Shown here: positions 12,001-24,000 of the stretch, piece after piece | How positions within the stretch are numbered: position 1 is the first letter of the stretch | Layout of the letters: the number at the start of each line of letters is the position of its first letter | Assembly (NCBI GenBank): GCA_026874595.1 | Contig: CM049319.1 | Span: 62,750,917-62,814,916 of the forward strand | Direction: 5' to 3' | Origin: Sipunculus nudus | Taxonomy: Eukaryota > Annelida > Sipuncula > Golfingiida > Sipunculidae | DNA: 64,000 nt | The notes under the pieces: generated by a model | Seen by the model: only the letters and a program-made list of their open reading frames with translations | The model's database searches: none | Told to the model about the DNA's origin: nothing | Translations under genes and position numbers: made by a program

Positions 12001-15000
12001 ATACCCCAATAATTGCCACTTGACAGTACTGTGAGCATTATAAGTCAAAAACTAATGGACAGATTTCTTTCATATTGTGAACATGTAGAGAGATGGGTTA
12101 TGGGATGAGGTCTGTTTAAATTTGGGTCATGACCTTCAGCATGGGAGTGGCCTTGACCTTTAATATTTCCATATTTGGTGAAAAATCACACACCTCATAT
12201 GATATCTCCAGTGTTGATGGCCATATGGATTTCAAACGTGACTTTTGTATGGCTAACCACTAAAGTAAGAACCCTATAGGGTCTAGGGTCATGAGGTCAG
12301 AGGTCAAGGTCTTCGGACTCGCATCTTTAAAGATATTGTGGATGCATTTTAAGCAAAACTTTCCATCCCAGATCTTCCATCTTGAACATATAGCTCACTT
12401 TCCAATAATGGATGATCTATATCAATTTTGGGGTCACAAGGTCAAAGGTCAAGGCCACAGGAGCTATCTGTCAAAAAATTAGTTTCTGGATGATAATTCC
12501 AGCTTTTTTTGATGTATGGATTTCAAACTTGACTTATATATGTCCCATTAAAAAAGCAAGATCCCAATTGATTTTGGATCACAAGGTAAAAGGTGAAGGT
12601 CACTGGACACATCTTTATAAAAGATTGTGGATGCATTTTCAGCTAAACTTTTCATCTCAGACCTTTTATCTTGCATATATAGTGTATCAGCCAATATAGG
12701 AAGACCCCTGTCCATTTTGAAGGCACAAGGTCAAAGGTCAAGGTCACAGGGGCCATCTGTCCAAAAATTAGGTTCAATGATGATAATTCGAGCTTGGATT
12801 GATATATTGGTTTCAAACTTGATATATATATGTCCCATCAATAAAGCAAGACCTCTATTGATTTTGTGGTCAGAGGACAAGGGCACAGGGCACACATCTT
12901 TCAAAAGATTGTGGATGCATTTTCAGCTAAACTTTTCATTTCAGACCTTTTATCTTGCACATATAGTGTATCAGCCAATAGAGGAAGACCCCTGTCCATT
13001 TTGAGGGCACAAGGTCAAAGGTGAAGGTCACAGGAGCCTCTGTCCAAAAATTAGGTTCCGGGATGATTATTCCAGCTTGGATTGATGTATGGATTATAAT
13101 TGTGACTTATATATGGCCCATAAATAAAGCAAGACCTCAATTGATTTTGAGGTCATGAGGTCAAGGTCAAAGGACAGACATCTTTAAAAAGATTGTGGAT
13201 GCATTTTAAACCAAACTTTTCATTTCAGACATTTTCTCTTGAACATATAGTTCACCTGCCAATATAGGAAGACCCCTTTCAGTTTTGAGGGCACAAGGTC
13301 AAAGGTGAAGGTCATAAGAGTCATCTGTCCAAAAATTCATTTAGTGATGATTACCTCAGCTTAGATTAATATATGGGTATCAAACTTGACTTATATATGG
13401 CCCATCAATAAAACAAGATTCCTAATGATTTTGATGGCATGAGGTCAAGGTCACAGGACAGACATCTTTGAAAAGATTGTGGCTGCATTTTCAGCCAAAC
13501 TTTATATCCCAGACTTTTTATCATGCACATTTAGTTCACCTGCGAATAGAGGAGGACCCCTATCCAATTTTAGGTCACAAGGTCAAAGGTGAAGGTCACA
13601 GGAGCCACCTGTCCAAAAATTCATTTCCTGATAATAACTCCAGCATGGATGGATATATGGGTTTCAAACTTGATTAATAAATTAATACCCTTTTCTGAAG
13701 AGTGATTTGCCCTATTGGACTGAAAATATGCATATCCATAGCTCTTGGACTCCTGGATTTTGTTCTCAAGACTGATGGCACCATCAGCAATAGTTTTAGC
13801 GTGGCGTCCATCTGTACATGTGCTTTGGGTGAAAATTGCTCATATTTCTGGAGTGGTTCAAGGTATTGGTCTTAAATTTGGCATGTCTGTCCATCTTGTA
13901 AAAAATTATCTTGAAAACCAGACAAGTGGGGCCACCTACCTTCCTGTTTCTGTACAATAAATTAATGCTCTTTTCTCAAGAAAGATTCAACATATTTGCC
14001 CCCTTAAACAAAATATTGTTTCTCAAGTTGATAGATTGAAGAACCCATAGTTGTTTGCTAAGTGTCAGTATATGCTGCTGAAGATGGGGGGCCTATTCTT
14101 TAAGGAGGGGGAAGGGATTAATTGTCTAGGGATACTAAGACACATGCGGTGCCAAGAAATATCCAGTTGATATTGATTTTTTCATTCAATAATTTACTGA
14201 CTGGCTTCAGTTATGTGTCAGACATTCAATATATTGTTTTGAGTGGTAGGTTTCTTTTGTAAATTCATATTCAATGATTAAAAGATAAAATAATGACCAA
14301 TGTTCATTATTAATTGATTATTATCCCTCACTAATGGGACACATTGATTCTGGTTTGTCTGTCTGTCCATCAGGTGTTCGTTTCCGATAACTTTCCTAAA
14401 TATTATCTGATTTCATCCTAATGTGGGTCAGTGATTGCTCTTATGCATACCTTGGTTGGGATTGGTTTTGGAGTGTCTGTCTGAAAATTAATTATAACCA
14501 GCTCCCAAACAAAACAAAACTTTTCCCTTTTTTTCCCAATTTACAAAAAAAAGTTAGGATGTGGAGACATCTTCAGGGGACAATGAAAACTATAACACAA
14601 CCACTATGACATGTGGAGGCATCTTCAGGGGAAAATAAAAACTAAAAACATATTGACAAGGCAAGCATGAAGATCACAAGAAACTATTACAAGAGGCGGA
14701 AGCGGGGGACATAAATTTCACGAATTTACTTATTTTACCATCTATTTTACCATCATATTTGCTGTATAGAATTAGGCCTAAAATATTGACTGAGTAAGTT
14801 CAGTCTAACGTCTGTATCAGGCTGAAAGGTCAAGGTAATGGCCAGGTTGTTGATACTTGTTTGTTGCGCAAGGTTAAGTTTTAATGCTGTTCTTTCTTTG
14901 TGCTCCGTCTTTCTTATATCTCTGACAGAAAAAAAGAGTATTTTTTTCGGGAGAATAAGACTTCTTTGTGATGTGCGTACATAATCATTTGTGATTGATT

Positions 15001-18000
15001 ATGCAAAAATGCAATCGATATAATCAATTATGATATAAAACTCTCAGTGTAATTGTTGAATTGGCACATGACTAGTTGATGCATTACTAGTGTCTGATTG
15101 AAAACTTAATTAGAATGTATTTAATTTTGCATCTTTCAGCCAGCTGACCAAGCCCGTAGGTTACTGACCTACCTTGACCCTGACCTTGGTAAACCTCTGC
15201 CAGAGAAAAGTTATGGCGGTAATTGTCTCATGTATGATACCGACAAACCTGAGGACCCGTACCACAATCTTTGGGTATGTCTTTGTTCATTCTGAAGTTA
15301 CATGATTAATATTTGAATCTGTCATATGTCTTGTGGTGGTAGGAATTTTTGTTGTAAAATCATGTTTAATGATCAAGAGAAATAATACGACTGAGGCAAA
15401 AAAAAAAAAATAAGGGTATGGTTCTCAGGAACTTTTTTTTTCAGAAATCAGAGGGGGGAGGGGGGGGGGGGGGGCCAAATTTTTTTCTTACCTTTTTTGT
15501 TTGTTTTGATAAAAATGTCATATGATCACAGAAAAGCATGATAATAACAGATGTTTTTTTTGCCATACTGGTATAAGCATTAAATAACAGAGGAAATTTT
15601 ATCAAATTTGTATAATTTTATTCTTGAAAGATGAAAATCAAAATAATATTGGTTGATGCAGGGGGTTAAAATTGACGCAAGCAGTGCCTGAGAACTATAC
15701 CTTTATTTTCGTTGGCCTAATGATGGATCATTAATTGATTATTTTATGTACCTTCTGTAAAACTGTGAAGTGTAAAGTATAGAATTAAACCTAGAATATT
15801 GACCGAGGTAAATTCAGTGTGACTTATATAACACTGGCAGGTGAAGGTAAAAACCGACTTGTTGACATATTTTTGCTGCATAATTTTAAGTTTTCATGCT
15901 GTTCAATAATTTGTGTTCTGTCCTCCTTATATCTCTGTCAGGATTAAAATATTTTCTGGATTATATGACGTTTTTGCATTCATAATTACTTATGATTGAT
16001 TGTGCAAAAGTGAAACCAGTTTCATCGATTATGGAAGAAACAAAACCAATCATTGATATTATAAGTTAATTGTCACACTATTTATGTTTGGATGTTTATA
16101 TCCTCAAACCAAACAAAACAGTGCTTCACAGGTGAACTTTTGCTATCAGCCAGCCTTATATGTGCTGACTTACTGATTGCATAACAGTTTGTTGCAAGAT
16201 AGCTGGTCTTCTCTGAATATAAATACATATACCAGTGAGTGAAGATAAATACAAATATGGAACATCAAATACAAATACGCAAATGTAGGTTATACAGTAT
16301 ATTTAGAGATCAGAGATCTTCTGTATTCTACAAAGTCTAATTAAATTCCCTGTTGCAACACAGGAACATAGGTTCCTTCAACCTGCTATCCCCAACAGTG
16401 TTGGGTTCAGATACGTATTTGTACAGTATTTGATGAAATACATCAAGTATTGAGATCAAATACAAACAAAAATATTATCATTTTGCACAACACAAATTCA
16501 AATACAAATACATATACATACTTTGACTGTATTTAAATACAAATTCAAATACATATTTGACCCCAACCTTGATGGAAACTGCTCAAGTTGGAATTTATCT
16601 GTATAAAACATCGCAGACCAGGCTAGACCTTTACCTTTGTGTGCTGTTCCCACCAGATGTCTCTCTACCACTGGCAAAACAAGAGTGACACATAGTGGAT
16701 ACCATGACCATTATTCTCTATCTATGACTATAAGTCATCTGAGCTATAGCGATGGTCCTCTCTCCGTCATCAGCCCATTCTTACTCATCAAAACAAACCC
16801 AGCATGGGAATAAACCTTTTCCTCTCTGACATTATCTCCATTTGTTATTTTATATTTTTACCTTCAAGGTCAACTTCAGCTGAGCACCTTGACCCATTGG
16901 TCCCTTGTTCTGTAAGATAAGATAACCCAGCTTGTCACCTACATCTTGTGTGACCATAACCTAACCCCTGGCATTGTTGATTGTTCTGTTACATGAAAGA
17001 AAGGGGACTTATACAAGGATTTTCATTATCCTATTTATATATTGATCAATGCAGCTGAACCAGAACAATTATATGTTATTAGTGGCTTGTATCAGAATAT
17101 GAACCTCAAAAAAGGTAGTCTTGTACAACATTCAGACCAAGTCTATAATTTATTCATTGATCGGTATTGCACTGGATATGTCTGGGGGGGGGGGGGGGGG
17201 AGGGGGATGTTAGGTCATCATTTTATATCAAATTGAATGTTACAGAAACATCTGGCCTTTGTTTGCACCTAACATACTCATATAATTCAACTGTGGCTAT
17301 GTGATTGCAAAATGTGATCTTTTAAATATGTTACAAAATCTCTTGCCAAAGATGTATCAATTTTGTTGACTGTGGATTGATGATTCTGGGTCTGTTATCA
17401 TTATTAATCCCCCAGCCATCCCCCAAAAGGTGATCTAGACACGCATAATGTTTGAATTTGCATTAATATCATGTAAAATATTAGATACTTCTGATACTTT
17501 CAAAGAGGCTCTAGTATTCTCATGGTCACTGTTTTACATATAAGTAAATCAGTCACAAATGTAAGGACCTGTTAGGACTGTATGTATTTGAGTACCTTTA
17601 GATTCCATTCTAAATATCATCACTGTATACATTAAATTTAGAATTTTTCTTTTTACCTACAGGATAAAATGGATGGTTTTGTCATCGTGCATTTTTTTGG
17701 ATGGTGGTTGAAGGTAAGTGCAATATCTGTAAATGTCATCTTCCTATAAACAAGTTCTTTTGCTCCAAAGAAAAGAGACTTTGCTCCAAATAGGCAGCCT
17801 AGCCAGTTATATCACGACTTTTAACCAAATTTGCATGTTATGGGGCTGAAATCAGTATGGCAAATCATATCAAGCATAACAAAAGAAAACAGCATATAGT
17901 AGTCAAAACTGATTATACACCATATCAGTAATAAAACATGCACAAGATACTGGGTCACTTTGCAAGCCTTTACTTGATTGGTCAAATTATTAATAAAAAC

Positions 18001-21000
18001 TCCCCTTACAAAACCTCTGTTCTAAAAAAAGCAACATATTTAATTTTGCTGGATGTGAACGGGGATTGTACACAAGTCGCTTGACTAGTTCTGTTGCCTG
18101 GTTCCAAATTCATGATATAGTATACCCTCCTTACACAGTGGCTTTAAACTGCAGTTGAAGCAGAATTCCCTGGCCACTGCTTTGTATAGCAAGGTTCTCT
18201 GAGTCTGACCACCAGGGTGAGCTAGGAGCATTTGTATTTAGACCAATAATATAATTCATGATTTCTTGCAAAAAATAACATTTGGCTCAAATAAATGAAT
18301 CATTTGCATACTTTTGTGAAATTAATATAACCTGATTTATAAATATATTTATTCATAATAACTCTGTAGGTCATGTATTTGCAATAAAAAAAGTTAACTT
18401 TTTAATTGTATCAGTTTATGGCTCTGACTGCTGTTACACATTGTGATCAATTACTATCATTACATAAATTATATCAAAGTATCCCTGGATGTTTATACTT
18501 TTTTTTCCAAGTTAAATGACTATTTTGAGACTTGCCGATAGCATTCATAGCTGTGTATTTTACACACATTTTACTGGCACTAAAGTAAAATTCTTATACA
18601 GATATTTGATCATTAGAGGTTCATGCATCTTTGATGTAGTTCATTAAAGTGCACAGTATTGGTTTGGCAGACATATATTTAGTATTTGATTATCACCAAA
18701 TAGCAGGGCAATTTCCTCTTAGCCTTTTGAATGCTTATAAATAAAAAAAAACAATAGAAATAAGTAAATTTTGTATTTGCTAAATTTTTTTAAATTCAGC
18801 TAAGCACCTTGACCAATGGGTCCCATGTTTTTTTTCAGACGCTGATACTAAGAGACTGGTGGTTGTGCATGGTAATCAGTATCATGTTTGAGGTGCTAGA
18901 ATACACGCTGGAACATCAGCTTAACAACTTCAGTGAATGTTGGTGGGACCATGTAAGTCATATATATTTCCTAGAAAATGTTCTGAACTGTATGTTTGAT
19001 CCAATTCTGTCATTGTATCTGCCAATACAGTTTTGCGGATACTATGTTTTCAGTCAGATGCCCTTATTATTGGTTTACCACTGACCTTTCCTCTCTGCCC
19101 AGTGTCCATTTGTGTGTCTGTTTCCACTGGAAACCCACATATCTCGGGAACCGTTTGACCGATCAGGCAAAAAATTTTGCACAAATGTAGCCCTTGGATA
19201 GCTTTATAACATACACTTAAAATGGTGGCGCAACCTGCAACCATTTTTGAACAGCGTCAATCTGTTTATCTGCCTTGGGATAAAATCATTCGTATCTCAG
19301 TAGTGGTTTAACGAATCCACCTGAAATTTTGCAGATTTATAGATCCCAGCCAGCTTTCTTGATTTTATGACAGGTTGTGTCACCCTCATTCACGTTTATG
19401 CTGCAGACATCCAAGCTCATGTCTCGGGAACCGTTTAACCGTTTGCATGTGTATAGATCTCACATAGCTCTTTATCATACGCAAAATTGGTGATGCCACC
19501 TGCCACCATTTATGCACAGCGTCCTTCTGTTTGTCTGCTGTCAGATTAAATCACTCATATACAAGTAGAGGTTATCTGCCTAAAATTTTGCATATGTATA
19601 CAATATGGTCAACTTTCTGGATTTTGTGGTAGTTGGTACAACCTACATACACATTTTGGCTGCAGACATCCATGCTAATATGCAACACACCTCACTCTAT
19701 TTCCCCTTGCCACTCAATCCATGCCTCACACCAACTGTCCCACTCTGATTTCAGCAGAGACACATAGTCGCTTGTTGACTACTCGTACTCTAGTTTGGTA
19801 ATTTTTATCATACGCCTGTCTATGACGGGACATATCATTGTGTGCACTCGGTCCTGGTGTGCACTCAGTCCATCTGTCTGTTAACTTATAGTGTCACCAC
19901 TATAATTTACTGGGGCTTTGATGGATTTTCATGAAACTCACCATAATTTCTAACAAATAGATAATCTCATCTGAGTAAGATTATGTTCAAAATCCATGCG
20001 TATTTAATAAGAGGTCAGAGGTCACTAGGCTGTGGTGTTGCCGTGATACCTTGCCAGGAATATAATGGATTTTGATAAAACTCAACAGAAGATATCAGTA
20101 TAATATCTCACCTAAGTTTGTTTTCCAGCAAAATCCATTTGTATATATTGAGGTCAGAGGTCACTAGACTTTTGTGGAACCATGGTGACTTATTGTATCC
20201 CCAGACAAAGTCGGGGGATACTATGTTTTCATACCGGTCCCGCCGCCGCCGCCGCCGCCGCCGCATATGAATCTTGTTGGCGCGATAACCCAAAAAATAT
20301 TTCACGGAACTTTACCAAACTTGGTATATGTATAGATATGGGTAAGAGGACGACGCCTATTTTAAATGAGGTCATGACCTTTACTAGGAGAGTGTCCTTG
20401 ACCTTGAATGGGTCCAATTTTGGGGAAAATCACACAAATTCTTTAATATCTCAAGAAATCTTGCATGGATTTATCCCAAAATCAAGTTGATGGAAGATCA
20501 TGGATAGGGTTGTCATGTTCCACAAACTGGTGGCGCCACCTATTATTCTTTACTTGTTTTTGTGCCGTTTAATACCCCCTAAATTGCCACCTTACAGCAC
20601 TGTGAGCATTATAAGTCAAAAACTAATGGACAGATTTCTTTTATATTATGCATATACATAGGTATGGGTTATGGGATGATGCTTATTTAAATTGGGGTCA
20701 TGACCTTTCCTATGATAGTGGCCTTGACCTTGAATATTGCCATATATGGTGAAAATCAAACACCTATTATGATATCTCCAGTGTTGATAGCCATATGGAA
20801 TTCAAACATGACTTATGTATGGCCCACCACTAAAGTAAGAACCCTATAGGTTCTAGGGTCATGAGGTCAAAGGTCAAGGTCACTGGACTGGCATTTTAAA
20901 AGATACTGTGGATGCATTTTAAGCCAAACTTTCATCCCAGGTCTTCCATCTTGAATATATAGCTCACTTGCCAATAATGGATGATCCATATAAATTTTGG

Positions 21001-24000
21001 GGTCACAAGGTCAAAGGTCAAGGCCACAGGAGCTATCTGTCCAAAAATTAGTTTCTGGATGATAATTCCTGCTTTTATTGATGTAATGATTTCAAAATTG
21101 ACTTATATATGTCCCATTGAAAAAGCAAGACCCAAATTGATTTTGAGGTCAAAGGTCAAGGTCACAGGAAACCTCTTTAAAAAGATTGTGGATGCATTTT
21201 CAGCCAAACAATTCATCTCAGATCTTTCATCTTGCACATATAGTTCACCTGCCAAGAGTGGAAGACCCCTATCAATTTCGAGGTCACAAGGTCAAAGGTG
21301 AAGGTCACAGGAGCCATATGTCCAAAAATTAGTTTCTGGATGATAATTCCTGCTTTTATTGATGTATGGATTTCAAACTTGACTTATATATGTCCCATTG
21401 GAAAAGCAAGACCCAAATTGATTTTGGGGTCATGAGGTCAAAGGTCAAGGTCACAGGACACATCTTTAAAAAGATGTGGATGCATTTTCAGCCAAACATT
21501 TCATCTCAGACCTTTCATCTTGCACATATAAGTCATCTGCCAATAGAGGAAGACCCCTATCAATTTTGAGGTCACAAGGTCAAAGGTGAAGGTCACAGGA
21601 GCCATCTGTCCAAAAATTAGTTTCTGGATGATAATTCCATCTTTTATTGATGTATGGATTTCAAACTATACTTGTATTTGACCCATTGGAAATGCAAAAC
21701 CGGAATTGAATTTTGGGTCATGAGGTCAAAGGTCAAGGTCACAGGACACATCTTTAAAAAGATTGTGGATGCATTTTCAGCCATACAATTCATCTCAGAT
21801 CTTTCATTTTGCACATATAGTTCACCTGCCAAGAGTGGAAGACCCCTATCAATTTTGAGGTCACAAGGTCAAAGGTGAAGGTCACAGGAGCCATATGTCC
21901 AAAAATTAGTTTCTGGATGATAATTCCTGCTTTTATTGATGTATGGATTTCAAACTTGACTTATATATGTCCCATTGGAAAAGCAAGACCCAAATTGATT
22001 TTGGGGTCATGAGGTCAAAGGTCAAGGTCACAGGACACATCTTTAAAAAGATGTGGATGCATTTTCAGCCAAACATTTCATCTCAGATCTTTCATCTTGC
22101 ACATATAGTTCACCTGCCAAGAGAGGAAGAACCCTATCAATTTTGAGGTCACAAGGTCAAAGGTGAAGGTCACAGGAGCCATCTGTCCAAAAATTAGTTT
22201 CTGGATGATAATTCCTTCTTTTATTGATGTTTGGATTTCAAACTTGACTTGTATTTGACCCATTGGAAAAGCAAGACTGGAATTGAATTTGGGGTCATGA
22301 GGACAAAGGTCAAGGTCACAGGAAACCTCTATAAAAAGATTGTGGATGCATTTTCAGCCAAACAATTCATCTCAGATCTTTCATCTTGCACATATAGTTC
22401 ACCTGCCAAGAGTGGAAGACCCCTATTAATTTTGAGGTCACAAGGTCAAAGGTGAAGGTCACAGGAGCCATATGTCCAAAAATTAGTTTCTGGATGATAA
22501 TTCCTGCTTTTATTGATGTATGGATTTCAAACTTGACGGGGGGTCTGTTCTTGTAGGAGGGGGGCCTACTATGTCTGGGGATACTCTGGCACCTGCGGTG
22601 CCAAGAAATGTCTAGTTGATTTTTATGAAACTCATCATAAATATTTACCAATAGAGTTCCACACCAGAATTACATTCCCAGCAAAATGCATGCATGTTTA
22701 ATGAGGTCAGAAGTCACCAGATACACCATGGGTGTATTATGCACCATTTGTGGTGCTCCTGTTATATTTTGAGCTCAGCTTACCCCAGAAGCTGTAACCA
22801 GACATGCCTGTTGAGGAGAAACCAAGACTATTATAGCTAAGATCTGAAGTTTTATGTTAATTTAGATTGGGCAAAATCTCATATCATGCGTGAAACTCTC
22901 ACTATGATCTCATTTACATAAAACAAGAACTTTTAAATTCTCTTCAGACAGACCCTGTATCAAAATTATTATTGGCTCAGTTCTTTTAGATTGTTACATA
23001 TAGAAAAATCTCTGTTTAATCTGTGTCTCATCTAATCTAATCTAATCTGTATTTAATCTGTTGAAGTTAAGTCAAAGCCACTAATAGTGAACCTGCAATT
23101 AAGTTAAACTTTTTAGGAAAGTGTAATATACTTATTTGATATTTATAAATTTAACTTTAATATATTTTTCTCTTGTTTCAGTGGGTGATGGATGCTCTAA
23201 TTTGCAACGGTGGTGGCATCTGGCTTGGAATGAAGACACTTAACTATTTGTCACTGAAGCCTTACCAGTGGCGAGGAATGTGGAACATCCCTACATTCAG
23301 GTCAGTAAAATGTCAAAGGTCATCACAGTTACATGAGCATGCTCCATGATATTAATGCAGTGACACCAAAAAATTACGACCACCAACAGGACCTTGATAT
23401 TAAGAGCAAAATAAAGAATTTTGAGGTGGTTGCTAAACCGAGATGGTCTTTAGGTGAAGTTTTACTGTAAATCCTTTCTGAATTTTGTGTTGTCATGGTA
23501 TTTGAATGATAACATTCAATGATGATGTTAAAATAGAGTTTGACCAAGGGTCCACTTCAGGGCTTGATATTAACTTTTGAAACTACAGGCCCAGTAGGGC
23601 AAGTAACTTCTAGCTTTTACTTGACCTACATGAATTTAACTTGTCCTACTAAAATCAGTGATTGCAGCCACACACACTTAAACTGTGTTCCACATGCTTA
23701 TATTGCAACAATAATCATGTTCAAATTTTTGTTTGTTTATAATGTTTTTCTCTTGTTTTTTCAAAGAAAAAACATCCAGGTAATTTAAGATAGGGGTATT
23801 GCAATATTATTTCATTTATCAAAGAAAACATAACACTGAAGATAAGTGAAGATTCAGGCCTTTTGGTTAAAGTTAATTTTGCACAGTTGGGCAAGAAGAG
23901 CCCACTTTTGGTTGCCCTATCGCAATTTTCTGGAAAATTTGATTGCTCTAGGCAAGCAGTTAATTGTGAATGTCAGGCCCTGCACTTAGGCATAAAAAAG

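Larger units (their letters stand above)
19797..22760 (+). mobile_element. Family C tandem element, interrupted by family B copy 2
   Basis: Two pieces of one repeat (about 19797-20197 and 22616-22760) lie on either side of family B copy 2. Units of about 155 bp contain GATTTT(C/G)AT(G/A)AAACTCA, CCAGCAAAATCCAT and AGGTCAGAGGTCACTAG (near 20010 and 20150; AGGTCAGAAGTCACCAG near 22704). Near the right end is a perfect hairpin GCACCA-TTTG-TGGTGC (22741-22756), which suggests another Helentron-like family. Its ends are less certain. Confidence 0.6.

Noticed and set aside
21366-22455. Several MDFKL...-type ORFs repeated along the array
   Set aside because: They are by-products of the family B tandem core; they shift frame between units.
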